Shown here: positions 1 through 10,335 of the stretch, piece after piece
How the letters are laid out: the number at the start of each line of letters is the position of its first letter
Numbering within the stretch: position 1 is the stretch's first letter
Assembly: GCA_026260175.1 (NCBI GenBank)
Contig: JAKCWW010000532.1
Coordinates: forward strand, 41,216-89,441
DNA length: 48,226 nucleotides
From: Reticulitermes lucifugus
Lineage: Eukaryota; Arthropoda; Insecta; Blattodea; Rhinotermitidae
Direction: 5' to 3'
Program-made: the position numbers and the translations under genes
Notes under the pieces: generated by a model
The model's database searches: none
What the model saw: the letters and a program-made list of their open reading frames with translations, nothing else
What the model was told of the DNA's origin: nothing

Positions 1-1059
1 TTGTGTGTTGTCAGGTAGAGGTCTCTGCGTCGGGCTGATCACTCGTCCAGAGGGGTCCTACCGTGTGTGGTGTGTTTAACTGAATGTGATCGTGAAGCCT
101 CGATAATGAAGAGGCCCTGACCCATTAGGGGCTGTTGCGCGACGGAAAAGAAAAAATGTATGAAATGAAACCTGCAGATGAAGACACGCATTCCTGGCCT
201 AAGCAGTCATATTGCACATTTCGAGCAAAAAGAAAAATATGTATTTTAATTAAATAAATTGCGAGACAGTGGAATGGCTCAAACTGTCTGTAGCTGTGAC
301 ACTTGAGTTGTATTTCCTAAGATGCAGTCCGAAGCTTCTCAGGTTATAACATATGATTCCTCAAGCCCATATAATTACAGTCGCAGGAATTATTACTCAG
401 TAATCAAACAACTAATGACCCACTCAGGTATATATAAGTTCCGATTACCGATGTGATTTTATTCCGCCACGTCACAGGCTACGACGACAGTTACGCAAAC
501 ATGTATCTACTGTCCCACACATGGCACATGTCTCAAACTGCTCAAACATTTCATCATTCCTTTAAATACGAAACAAACTATACCTAGACGATTAAGGACT
601 TCTGAGGATGTGGCTATACCGTCGGGTTAGTAGGTTTGGAAGTTTCGAAACGTCGGGAACCACTCACATAACGACACAGTTTCACATCTCAGAAGACTTA
701 AATCGTCAGCAACACCTTAAACATCGCACTGTGCTGTACCTCGTTGCACAGCATTTCAGCTGGAGAACAAGTTTACCATCGATTTCCAACATAAGCACTG
801 CGCTGTATCAGCCAGATTTACCGCCAGCTAAAACAAACTCTGCTATATTCCAAGATTTACAAGCGTGATGTATTCCGCGTATCTGCTGTTAGTCTCCACC
901 AGCAAACAATCTGCTGTGTGTTCCACATTTAGCGACAGTTCCCAACAATAACCGTGCCACATTCTCCACGTTCACCGCCAGACTGCGATACTGAAACACC
1001 GTACCTGAGGGTCTTCGAGAATAGTGCGCCGAGGATGACGTTCGAGCCTAAGAAGGACA
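1..1059. other. 3' flank of the BTB-ZF gene, no gene seen
   Basis: I see no coding exon. The open frame 608-868 has no recognisable content. Further terminal exons of the BTB-ZF gene could lie beyond the left edge. Confidence 0.5.
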
Positions 1060-1295
1060 AAGTAAAAGGAGATTAGAGAAAATTACATGCTGAGGACCTT
1101 CATGATTTGTACTCCTCACAATGTTATTAGTGTGATCGAATCAAGGAAGATGAGATGGGTGGACAGCATGAGGAAAGTATGGAGATGAAACGAAATACAA
1201 GGTTTGGTGGAGAAACCAGAAGGATAGAGACCACGTGGAAGATCTAGGCGTAGATGGGAGGATACTAAAATGGATTTTAACAAGACGGGCAACGT
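1060..1295 (+). mobile_element. Decayed LINE reverse-transcriptase tail
   Basis: The DNA matches the same LINE tail as the copy at the right edge. It keeps the stretch encoding LHDLYSS, the IKSRRMRW segment (now frameshifted) and the GKPEG...GRPR...WEDT segment. Frameshifts and stops are frequent. Confidence 0.65.
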
Positions 1296-1303
1296 ACACA
1301 TAG

Positions 1304-1400
1304 CACAGCGGTTCTTAACCTTTTATGTGCCATGGACGCTTTTGAGTTTCTGGTGAAACCTACGGACCCCTTCTCAGAAAAATTTATCGATGCAATTTAA
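1304..1400. mobile_element. Possible hAT-like element end
   Basis: The sequence CAGCGGTTCTTAACCTTTTA followed by TGTGCCATGGACGC resembles the left end of Charlie-type hAT elements. The right end was not located; it directly follows the LINE tail at 1060-1295. Confidence 0.4.
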
Positions 1401-1403
1401 CCT

Positions 1404-1545
1404 AAGGAAAGTGAAGGGGCGTGAAGTCAACCATTCATCTCCATCTAGTGCCGAGTGGAGGTATATCTCTACTCCCGTATACGCCTTCACGGCGTGGACA
1501 GGGAAAAGTTTACCTTTTACTTGACACTCCGGTATATATCGCAGC
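1404..1545 (+). repeat. Dispersed repeat, copy 1 (pair with 10.2 kb)
   Basis: GGGGCGTGAAGTCAACCATT, CTCCATCTAGTGCCGAGTGG and GTATACGCCTTCACGGCGTG match the segment at 10200-10330 in order. The peptides predicted on both strands here are chance frames. Confidence 0.7.
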
Positions 1546-1919
1546 TTTACAAGCTTGTTTACACCGTACGATACGACAGTGTTTTGAGAAGCTTGCCGAA
1601 TCTGATTTTGCAATGAGGTACGTTTTATCTTGTTGCTGGTGTTCAGCACTGCGGGTTCTAAGACCTGGGATTGGCCTCATGCTGTGCTGCTATAATGTAA
1701 GCTAATCCGTCACCACTGACGCCTCCCCCTTCTACGTACGCACCTCAGCCGACGTCGCCGTCATGCCGAAAGAAAATTAGCTGATGGCAGCAATTCCGAA
1801 AAATCCCTAGGTCAGCTACTGTGTCAGCTATCCACCCTAGCCGAAAATATGTATAGGGGGCATGGAGATAACACTGTATGCACCTAGGCATCGACATTAT
1901 ACTCTAGCCGCATGCCCCG

Positions 1920-2095
1920 GGTAAGTCCCCGGTACCTATTGGGTATGAGGATGGGTGAACCCAAGGGCCAGTGTTGACGTGGAAAAGGTGAGAATTCTGT
2001 TCGTGTCGGGAGTCGAACTCGGCCGTCCAGCCAATACCAGTCACTTTACTAACACAATAAGACTGCAAGCTTCGGCAGGTTATTCTGTGGCAAAT
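1920..2095 (-). mobile_element. Possible antisense tRNA-derived SINE fragment
   Basis: The minus strand has a B box (GAGTTCGACTCCCG) inside GGCCGAGTTCGACTCC. No A box or tail was confirmed. Confidence 0.35.
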
Positions 2096-2165
2096 GTCAA
2101 ACGTAACCGGAAGTCAACCAACATGGAAGTGATGTAACTGTCAGCCACTTACTGTTACATATCCA

Positions 2166-2440
2166 AGGGTACGCGGTAGCGCAATATACTGTGCTACAAG
2201 CCGGAAGGTTGCGGGTTCGATTCCCGATGGTGTCATTGGACGGCACTATGGCACTGGGGTCGATTCAGCCTCTAACAGAAATGAGAACCAGTGGCATCTC
2301 CTGGGGGGGGGAGGTAAAGGCGGCCTATACGTAGGGCTGACAACCTTGCCAACTACTGTCTAAAAATTCCGGAAGCCTCAAACTCCTGGAACCCTAAGGG
2401 CCTGTCCAGTCCCCTATAGGGATTGCTTTACCTATTACTG
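2166..2440 (+). mobile_element. tRNA-derived SINE
   Basis: An A-box-like GGTAGCGCAATATACTG is followed 36 bp on by a perfect B box (GGTTCGATTCC). The tRNA cannot fold completely and continues into a non-tRNA tail with CCAACTACTGTC, ATTCCGGAAGCC and CCCTATAGGGATTGC, so this is a SINE, not a gene. Confidence 0.75.
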
Positions 2441-3120
2441 TTACATATGCAGATTAATTAGTTTTACATATGTGTCCTAAATTAGGAGTCTGGTAGGAGG
2501 CCCAAACGGCCAATACCAAAGTCCGCACTGGGCACGTACCTGTGCCACTCTAACAGTCTATTTCTGTAATCAGCACACTTTGAGAACACGACATGTATCT
2601 GGAGACCTTTAATAATTTGAAGCCTTTGCTTATTGTTGTTAGGGAGATGAATTGACGACGATGAGGAGGGCGGATCGTACAGCGCGCGTGAGACTGACAA
2701 ACATGAACAAAGTTTTGGTCGGAAAACGTCGATGGAAGAAACTAGGTTAGTGGTAATAGTACAGTCAGGCCTATACCGAGCTTCCTGTCTTGTCCTGTGG
2801 AGTGACCGGTGTCATCGCCGATTAGTGGTCATATAAGCACCTCGCTCTCTGCTTCCAATGAATATGTCAATGCCTCGCTCGTCTCAGAATTCCAAAATGC
2901 TTTCTCGAACTGATCGAAGATCAAGAGAGCCAGGTTCATTTTCTCCAAACACTGCTAATTACGGGTGCAGGCATCCCAATAATGGAAATGTTTAGAGAAA
3001 CAGGCTGTACTTCCCATGGAACCGTGGAATGCAGTCCACAGGAAAGTGCAGTGCAGCTCAGCAGATCTTAACTTTGTTCTAACGTCCGTTATTATTGAGG
3101 AATTAACCTTTGAGAATGGA

Positions 3121-3410
3121 AAGTAAAGATTTACTGAAAGATACAGTTCGTACCGAGCAGTAAACACTCTCCAACTCGGTTATAAAAACCAATCAACTAA
3201 TGTATAGGACGAAAAGTAATGTTTTACTTAAAGGTCCAGTTCGTACCGAGCAGTAAACACTCTCCAACTCGGTTATAAAAACTAATCAACTAATGTATAA
3301 GACGAAAAGTAATATTTTACTTAAAGATCCAGTTCGTACCGAGCAGTAAACACTCTCCAACTCGGTTATAAGAACCAATCAGTTACTGTCGTATAGGACA
3401 AAAGTCGCTG
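3121..3410. repeat. Tandem repeat, 93-bp unit, about three copies
   Basis: CAGTTCGTACCGAGCAGTAA recurs at 3144, 3237 and 3330, exactly 93 bp apart, with a few substitutions between units. The unit has no coding capacity that is conserved. It lies beyond the 3' end of terminal exon C. Confidence 0.95.
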
Positions 3411-4380
3411 TTAGTTCTGAGGTCCACACAAAACACATAAGTGCAGTCTGTGGGCAGAATACAGAACTCGTGAATGTTAAAACCTGGCGGTACACACAGA
3501 AACCACTAGGCTTTAAAAGGTTGATGTACCAATAAACACATTTGCTTACGTACTTAATTAAAAATTCATCCATACAAACATTTTAAGCCGTCTTGTTTCC
3601 CTGCACACGTGGTACATGTTTAATCGAACGTCTCTCAAAAAACACTGTGTAATGCGGTTAGTTTTGAAACTTCAGAACGCCGAAATGGTCTTACAGCACC
3701 TAACAGTAAGAAACACAAGACGAAAATGAATATGCAGCAACAAAAGAAAATAGTTTTTATGTGCATGGAACATATTTTTATATTCAAATATCTGAATACA
3801 TTTCAAAACCTTACGGAAAACTAAACGATATGTGCCAACCCACACGGACGTTTCGTTTGGAGGTGTCATTCTTTAGAAATTCAACAGGGCCATTCCCAAA
3901 AAAAAAAGGGGTGAGCCTGGTACCATCGCGATCAACATGGGGCTGTCATATGAACATAAAACGGAGGTATTCACTAAACAAAGGTTTTGTAAGCAAAAAA
4001 AAAAGGCTATAAACATGGGTCAACAAATGTTGGCTGAACTCAGCAGTCAAACATAAATTCCACTCGCCAGATATTCCTCTACAAGAGGAACTGCGCGGAC
4101 TCGCGCAGTTTCAAAATTGCTCCGCGCCAGCCTGGTTACGTCACATAACATACAGACACGAAGTACTGTCAATTATATTATGCAGTATGTATACATGATA
4201 TCATTTACTGTTCAACCGGAAGCGAGATTCAATATCAAGGAGTTAATTCGAAGTTCCCTCCCCCCATTTCAGCGTTGATTTTTCACTTGTCACGGACGAA
4301 CAGGCGACTGGGGTTGCTCGGCCCGGTACACAGCTCAGGTCGTGTTGCGCTTGTTACGTTAGGCGAATTGAATTAATTAC
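3411..4380. other. 3' flank of terminal exon C, no gene seen
   Basis: AT-rich sequence with short homopolymer runs. A short hairpin (CTGCGCGGACTCGCGCAG) lies near 4090. Nothing else recognised. Confidence 0.5.
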
Positions 4381-4388
4381 GTTACGAC

Positions 4389-4394
4389 TTTATT
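4389..4394 (-). terminator. Possible polyadenylation signal of terminal exon C
   Basis: This is an AATAAA hexamer on the minus strand, about 560 bp after the isoform C stop. It is plausible but unproven. Confidence 0.3.
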
Positions 4395-4554
4395 TGCACT
4401 GCAGCACCGATTCCCATCACCACTGCCATATCAGTCACAACACTGGGGAAAGGGCAAATTATGTGGCACTATTGCAAACTATTACGTCACTATACGGGAC
4501 GCAAACGGAATACTCTTAATATTACCGTCTTCTGAGATGAGACACCGTCAAGTT

Positions 4555-4680
4555 TTTGATGCATATATACCGACGTTTCGGAGGAGCCCGTTGTCCATCT
4601 TCCACCATGAAGATGGAGGCAGATCGTTTATCCGAAACATCTGTACCTATGTACCAAAGTTCATGGACTCCACAGCTCAG
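4555..4680. mobile_element. Member of the foldback family
   Basis: It contains ATACCGACGTTTCGGAGGAG, CATCTTCCACCATGAAGATG and, further on, TATCCGAAACATCTGTACC, an imperfect inverted pair with the same core as the 6.1-kb palindrome. It lies in the 3' flank of terminal exon C. Confidence 0.65.
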
Positions 4681-4951
4681 ATGACAGCTTCACAGTCACT
4701 GCCAAGATAATATTAAATCGCAAAATATAACAGTTGTGGTAATACTGTAGAACATGAACTTGTGCATTAATGCACGTCGATAATGTCCGCGGACCACTGG
4801 TTGAGGAAAACTGATGTCATGACGTAAAATGTGCACTTTTAAAGACAGTTTCATGCGATGACATTTTCTGGGGGCGATTAGCCATGTCGACAAGAAGAAT
4901 TTGATGTTACGTAGACTGTTTTCATTATGACTGTGTCTCCGAACGAGCAAA

Positions 4952-5178
4952 CTACTGAGGTGGCGGCGGTGGCTGCTGGAACATGAGGGAGTACTTGTAT
5001 CGGGAGCGCCCTGGACGCAGTCGCTCGCGCCGCTTCTCCGAGTGCACGGTTTTAATGTGTCTGCGCAGGTTGCTGTTGTTGCTGTAGATGCGGCGACACA
5101 AGGGACAAGGCCGGGGAGCCTCCCAGGGCACACGTTCCACATCCAGCCCACCCGCGAACACACCGCCGCCAATCGCTA
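4952..5178 (-). CDS. BTB-ZF gene, terminal exon C: one C2H2 finger
   Basis: This exon encodes residues 301-375 of isoform C and ends TAG at 4954-4952. The acceptor is GTTGTTGCAG|TAGCG at 5179 with a good T-rich tract; the split codon G|TA gives Val301, and the frame then runs on without a stop. There is one finger only: Cys325, Cys328, His341 and His346. It is followed by a strongly basic stretch (EKRRERLRPGRSRYK) and a terminal proline run (PPPPP). The finger shares 13 of 22 positions with finger 1 of exon A (Y-S-N-x-S-N-L-R-x-H), which suggests exon duplication. A second finger is absent and I see no finger remnant in the remaining 29 codons. Single-finger isoforms occur in this family and often use adjacent basic residues; that role here is inferred. 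Confidence 0.9.
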
Positions 5179-5494
5179 CTGCAACAACACAACAAGCGCC
5201 ACCCAGGCATGAATAACCGCCCATAGGTGCCCTGCAGGGTTCCGATGAAACAAAACTGCTCCTTCAGAACCCTGTTCACGAGCTGTCAACTAACTTCAGG
5301 GTCTTCCTTGAATAGATGGCAGGTACTCGGTAGAAAAAATCCCGGCTTGTTAAGCAACTCGAATGCTTACACAGACAAACATTGGACCCTATGCTGAGCC
5401 AGCAGAATCCACTCCACCCTTCCATACCCTATTTCTCTACAATAAACCTAATACTATTACTTAACATTGCGGAGGAGTGCCAAGCCATCCTGAT

Positions 5495-5625
5495 TCGTAC
5501 CCGATATATCCTATGTTCAAATTCGGGCCAAGGACAGGCGATTAGGACAGCATTTTCGCGGTTTCCCTCAGTCCCTCCCCGAAAATGCCGGGATAGTAGG
5601 CCTAACTTTAAGCCTCGACCGCTCT
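5495..5625 (+). mobile_element. SINE tail fragment
   Basis: TTTCCCTCAGTCCCTCCCCG and AAAATGCCGGGATAGT match the same SINE tail type. The open frames over it on both strands (5382-5714, 5429-5692) are not supported as genes. Confidence 0.5.
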
Positions 5626-6082
5626 CTTCCACATCATTCAAAAGTAACCCCTCGCTGATCGTCCCACTATCCATGTTATACACGCTGGGCACCTCAAAGG
5701 TTCGTTACAAATAAATAAATCCCCACGAGATGTCCTTTCTGTGGATTTGATTACATTTAAGCAATCTCGCTATCAATGATGGCGCAGCATACGCCCTTGT
5801 GAAGTTCGGAGAGCGCCCACCATGCTCAGCACGTCCGTCGATTGCATACAAAATGTTTCTACAGCGGAGAAACGGGGGTTTTATGACGCTCAGGAATGAC
5901 GAGCTGTATTACAGTTAATCGAATATGCATTGCCTCTGTGTGTTTTCCACAATAAAGCGCACACAATGGTTGGTTAGTAATGGTAACGACTAAGGACAAA
6001 ACACGATAAACAAAAGTGACATAAGTCGATTTGAAATCCACGTACTCGAAAGTCGGAAGTGCTGCTGAAAGGCAAGACACGA

Positions 6083-6293
6083 GATCTGCGCTCTTCTGGA
6101 TATTACGTAGCGTAGAGTGGTAATTCTGTACCGACGTTTCGGGACAACCTATCGGTCCCATCTTCAAGGGTCAAGAAGTCCAAGTTTCTTCTTGGACTTC
6201 TTGACCCTTGAAGACGGGACCGATAGTTTGTCCCGAAACGTCGGTACAGAATTACCACTCTATGCTGCGTAATATCCCAGAAAAGCGTAGATC
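6083..6293. mobile_element. Long foldback (palindromic) element
   Basis: Two arms of about 102 bp (6083-6184 and 6191-6293) are inverted copies with only a few differences, around a 6-bp loop. The arms contain ACCGACGTTTCGGGACAA and TCTTCAAGGG. Reading frames over each arm (5859-6167 and 6208-6495) begin with nearly the same peptide because of the symmetry. Related single-arm sequences occur near 4.6, 9.8, 44.0 and 45.8 kb. Confidence 0.9.
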
Positions 6294-6535
6294 TTACCTA
6301 TATTTTTACGCCAGCCGCGATGACAGGAATCTGGCTCCTACAAGCGGGCTTGTCGAAACGTCATTTACCGCATATTTGTGTCACACGACAACAGGTTTGG
6401 CTGTCAGAAAGGAGCACATTTTCTTTCTAACCGCGCAGCTGTGTGGCCCCAAAAGCAATCCACATGACATCATCATGAGAAAAATATGTTTATAGCCACT
6501 CACTCTATTGCAGGAGTGCATACATCTTTAAAAAA

Positions 6536-6668
6536 AATCTAGGCGCCACCTCAAAATTCTAGGCGCCAGAAGAGTGAAATAAGTTTCATACTGAGGACCC
6601 ACACATATTAGTGCCAACGTAAAACAATTTTGTCGACACCGCGCCCGGGATTTGTGCACCCCTGCTCT
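6536..6668 (+). repeat. Dispersed repeat, copy 1 (pair with 23.5 kb)
   Basis: It shares GTGCAAATCC-type ends and the order AGGCGCCAGAAG, CATACTGAGGACCCACACAT, GGGATTTGTGCACCCCTG with 23445-23595. Confidence 0.55.
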
Positions 6669-6887
6669 ACTGACCGACAGAGGTGGTTGGCTGATTAACT
6701 GTCTGAGCGTTTAACTACGCTCTTCGAACTCGCAGGCTGTGCGGTGTGACATGGGAGGATCATTATGCATAATTAGCAAGAAAAAACGTGGAACGACTGC
6801 GTTTAAGAATACCGACCAGAAGCAACTGAGAAGAACTACGAATAAAATCACTAAGCTTGATTTCAGGCTTCCGCCGCGATGTTGATA

Positions 6888-6981
6888 AAATCTGTGGTCT
6901 TCTGGGTTATTACACGGCGTCGTGTGGTAATTGTTTACCTGCCACACGACGCCGTGTAATAACCCAGAAGACCACAGATTT
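6888..6981. mobile_element. Perfect palindrome of about 94 bp
   Basis: Arms of 40 bp (6888-6927 and 6942-6981) are exact inverted copies around a 14-bp loop. The arms carry CTTCTGGGTTATTACACGGC, related to the outer part of the 6.1-kb palindrome (CTTCTGGATATTACGT). It is therefore likely the same MITE/foldback class. Confidence 0.9.
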
Positions 6982-7574
6982 CAAAATCAATAAGGATAGC
7001 CGGTCCTTTTAGTGCGGCACCGTATTGGAATACAAGACGTCCAGCTTAAGAGGCGGCTGTGCTGTGGTTACAGCTGAACGGAGATTCACATCGACATGAA
7101 GATTTTGTTTCGCATTTCACACACCGCGTTCGTGGAAACGTTAACATTCGCTTCCTGTATCAAACAAATGCACTGATTGTGTTTTATGTACACGCACGCC
7201 TATCAGCGTCGCCTGTTAGTGCGGCGACAAGTGTTACCAGTCAGTACGACGCCCACTGCAGTCAGATATTCATTACACTTCGATTGTTTTACGTTTGGTT
7301 TTTGGTCTGCGCGTGACGGGTAGGAAAATCGAGTAGTGGGGGGGGGGGAGAAAAACTGTAAGTTTAGCGTAGTTATATATCTGTAGGGAAATACTGTCAC
7401 AGTTATTGACGCATAATTTTAAATGTGGCGCCGGGCTTGGTATCTTGCAGCTCACGTATTAGGGCGTCGTCTTAGAACAGCCGTTTTGATGTTTGCTCGT
7501 CTTTATACGCACCTATAGTTAACTGTCTAACGCAACATTTAATATTACGTTCATACAGTTGTACACTCTCTTTT

Positions 7575-7660
7575 TATTAGGCTGTACACAGCCTGAAGAT
7601 GGATTAACATAGCCGAAACATGTAGCTGATTGTGGATTTTAATAAATATGTGTTGTGTTA
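7575..7660 (+). repeat. Repeat end with CTGAAGATGG...GCCGAAAC motif
   Basis: The sequence GGCTGTACACAGCCTGAAGA can form a 5-bp hairpin before CTGAAGA and is followed 16 bases later by CCGAAACATGT. This arrangement recalls ends of Penelope-like or related retroelements that carry hammerhead-like folds. The resemblance is partial. Confidence 0.35.
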
Positions 7661-7695
7661 AACGGTTAATTATTGGTGTCTATACATAGGGCTTA

Positions 7696-8250
7696 CAGTA
7701 AAAACCTTTGAAGTTGGCCACCCTTGTAAATCGGCCACCTGTCATAGTTGTCCACACTTTTACGGAACCGGAAAATTCCTGTGATATATACGGTCATTAC
7801 TCCATAACTTGGTCACCTGCGTATTTTGAATCTTGGCCACAGTTTCACATTTCGTACTACGCTTTCTGTGTAAGTTCAACCTCCCTGTGTTGACCGACCT
7901 CAAGAGTTGTATAGTTTTCGTATCATACTGTACATGGGCCGAAATCCTCATTCGTTAGCAGAACTGCCTCTTGCCCAGTCAACCTCCATCCTCTCTCCAC
8001 AAGTATGGAGAACAGACTGGAATTTTCTAGTGACAAATGGTTACTGTATTTAAAGTCCCCTATTCATTGACAGTGCTATGTACCTACTTAACAGCTCGAC
8101 CACCTGTCTCTACACTCTGAACTATAGGCTGCATTTGCACAAGTGATAGTGCACCGTTCAATTTTCGCAGTGTCACGTGATTTCCATAAGTTGGCCACCT
8201 GTATAAATTTGGCGACTTTGAATGGAGCCAAAAGTGGCCAACATAGATGT
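7696..8250. mobile_element. Possible DNA-element remnant with repeated TTGGCCACC motifs
   Basis: The left part begins CAGTAAAAACCTTTGAAGTTGGCCACC and the motif TTGGCCACCTGT recurs near 8190. The right side has AAAAGTGGCCAACAT, the reverse of the left motif. The arrangement suggests a pogo-like element with sub-terminal repeats. No transposase was recognised. Confidence 0.4.
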
Positions 8251-8828
8251 GTTTATATATACATAAACACGAAGGTATGAGCCATATTAAATTAACAATT
8301 CGCTAGTATTGCCACCGTATCGTAACGTACTGACTCGGAAAGTCTGTGGAAGTGGGTTCAATTAAATTTTGCAGCGATCTCATCGACTTCCACGAAATAT
8401 GTTGGTTGTGTTTTGTAGGCTTTGAATTCTGAGCCGCTGAAATGAGCCTACATATTAAATATTATCCATCGTTTGTGTCCCGTGCTTCATATCCTTTAGT
8501 CTGATTTACAAAGCACTACAAGCGCTGCCTCATTCGCGTGACATTACGTACTCCGTGTGAAGTGTTAGACAAGTTTACGCTGATATTCGGCAAACATAAC
8601 TGTTGTGAATGAATGAAATATATATGAGGTTTTCACAGTGCTGTGCATCGATATTACTGTCTTCTTGGACGTGACGCCGTGTTAACTTATTAGATTAGAC
8701 AGAATGCCAGATAAAAGAAACCCAGAACAGTTTCTACAGCATAAACAAAAAGGACAGCGAGACTGAGGAAGACCTTGTAAAAGATGAAACTACTATGTAA
8801 AGTCGTAATGGGGTGTGACTGTCTATAC

Positions 8829-9036
8829 CAGGGGTGTCCACAACACGGCTCGCGCACGTCACGTGTGTGACTCGCGCCAAGATTCCTGTGACAAATAACA
8901 GAAAGCGCTGGCTGCGTTGTCTCGGGCAGTGAACAGTGTTGCTACCGTACGTCTCACTTATGATTAAAGACATGGCTGTTGCCTAACTTGCGTCCTCAAG
9001 TGCGGCTCCAGAAGCTCGTCTGGCTGGCCACCCCTA
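8829..9036. mobile_element. hAT-like MITE
   Basis: The left end CAGGGGTGTCCA matches the right end read in reverse (TAGGGGTGGCCA) at 10 of 12 positions. The flanks GTCTATAC and CTCTATAA agree at 6 of 8 positions, as expected for an old 8-bp hAT target duplication. 208 bp, non-coding. Confidence 0.6.
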
Positions 9037-9784
9037 CTCTATAACATGAAGTGAAGAAGAGGATTAAAGACGACTTAAGACGAAAGGAATGGCACTACAG
9101 AAATCAATGTTACTGCAAGTACTGCATTGTGAAGTTTTAAAATTCATAATTTTTGTTAGGGGCGGCCATTGTGGCTATTCGCCCCAGGCGCCTAGAAATG
9201 TAGCTACGTCACTGCGTAATACTGAACACACTGCATCATAAACGCACACATCCTGACTAAGTGAGCTGTATTTCAGCAGTCAGGACACGTCTGGAACCTA
9301 CAGGTAGCATGCATCACTGACTGCAGCCTAGAGATCATTGGAACTGAATTACATAGGTTCCATCATTCATGGTTGAACGAAAGTTAGAGATCATCGAAAC
9401 TCAGCTATACAAAGTTCCGTAATTCAAGGTTGAATGAAACGCAGAGATCAGCATTACCTGAATATATAAAGCTCTATCATTCACGGCTGAGCACTGGGCT
9501 GCAAGCCAGAGATCAGTGCGCGCCTATCCACAATATCTCAGCGTTCTCGATCTGCGCAAGATAGTGCTGCCTCTTTCTAAAGTAAAGAATTTTAAAGTTC
9601 CTATGCTTCATTATGCTCCATGGCCTTAATGCATATAGGGTGACTGGCGTACAGCTCCACTCAGTCTTAACATCGGCACTAGATGGAGGTGAGTGGTCAG
9701 ATTCAAGCCCTGGCCGTTTTACCCCTGGGAAAAGAGATCCCGGTACCCTTGTCGCAAGTCAATTACTATACTCCGGAAAGTGAC

Positions 9785-9930
9785 GCAATGTAGTCTGGTG
9801 GATATGCACCGACGTTTCAGAGGAATCAACTGCCTCAATTGAGCGTAGGTGACGGAGGTAGCAGGTTTCTTCGAAATGTCGGTACGTATCTCAGAATACA
9901 GGGCGTCACACGTCCCAAAAGACAACTCTT
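9785..9930. mobile_element. Member of the foldback family
   Basis: It contains TGTAGTCTGGTGGATATGCA, then ACCGACGTTTCAGAGGAA, and ends TTCGAAATGTCGGTACGTA, the degraded inverted partner. Confidence 0.65.
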
Positions 9931-10018
9931 TCACTTTGTACAGTACAAACATAGTTAGCACGACCAACTGCCTTTATTTGCAACATCAAACTTAAAGCCT
10001 TCGTTTAAAAGTTTAAGC

Positions 10019-10204
10019 TTGATGGCCTAGCCGTGCTGCCGTCGAGGTATAAAGCTTTGTACAAACTATACATTGAATAGGACAGTCCGGGATTCGAATT
10101 CCAGCAGGGGGAGGAGATTTTTCTCTTCTCCAAATCGTCAGACCAGCTCTCGGATCCACCCAGCATCCTATTCAATGGGTAGGTGGGGGGGGGGTCTTTT
10201 TCAG
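10019..10204 (+). mobile_element. tRNA-derived SINE
   Basis: An A box (TGGCCTAGCCG) and a B-box-like GGATTCGAATTCC are 67 bp apart, longer than in a functional tRNA. The tail has TTTTTCTCTTCTCC and AGGTGGGGGGGGGTCTTTTT. The same tail type occurs near 28.6 kb. Confidence 0.65.
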
Positions 10205-10335
10205 AGGTAAAGCGGCCGGGGCGTGATGTCCACTCACCTCCATCTAGCCCCGAGGTTAAGAATGAATGGAGCTATACATGTACGCCCCTATACGCCTTCA
10301 TGGCGAGGACACGGACAAACTTAGCTTTTTTATAG
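10205..10335 (+). repeat. Dispersed repeat, copy 2 (pair with 1.4 kb)
   Basis: GGGGCGTGATGTCCACTCAC, CTCCATCTAGCCCCGAGG and CTATACGCCTTCATGGCGAG match the 1.4-kb copy. It directly follows a tRNA-derived SINE and could be part of its tail. Confidence 0.7.

Noticed and set aside
2166..2245. tRNA gene
   Set aside because: B box is perfect, but the acceptor stem and 3' half do not fit a tRNA; a SINE tail follows.
3121..3410. CRISPR-like array
   Set aside because: Units are directly adjacent 93-bp tandem copies without spacers, in a eukaryotic sequence.
4696..5279. Overlapping minus-strand frames of 158 and 75 codons at terminal exon C
   Set aside because: They read the finger exon in the wrong frames; only the frame of 4952-5178 contains the C2H2 finger and fits the phase-1 acceptor.
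5859..6495. Two peptides with nearly the same start on opposite strands (paralogous genes?)
   Set aside because: The similarity is due to the two arms of the 6.1-kb palindrome.
10019..10110. tRNA gene
   Set aside because: The A-to-B box distance is too long and the sequence continues into a SINE-like tail.
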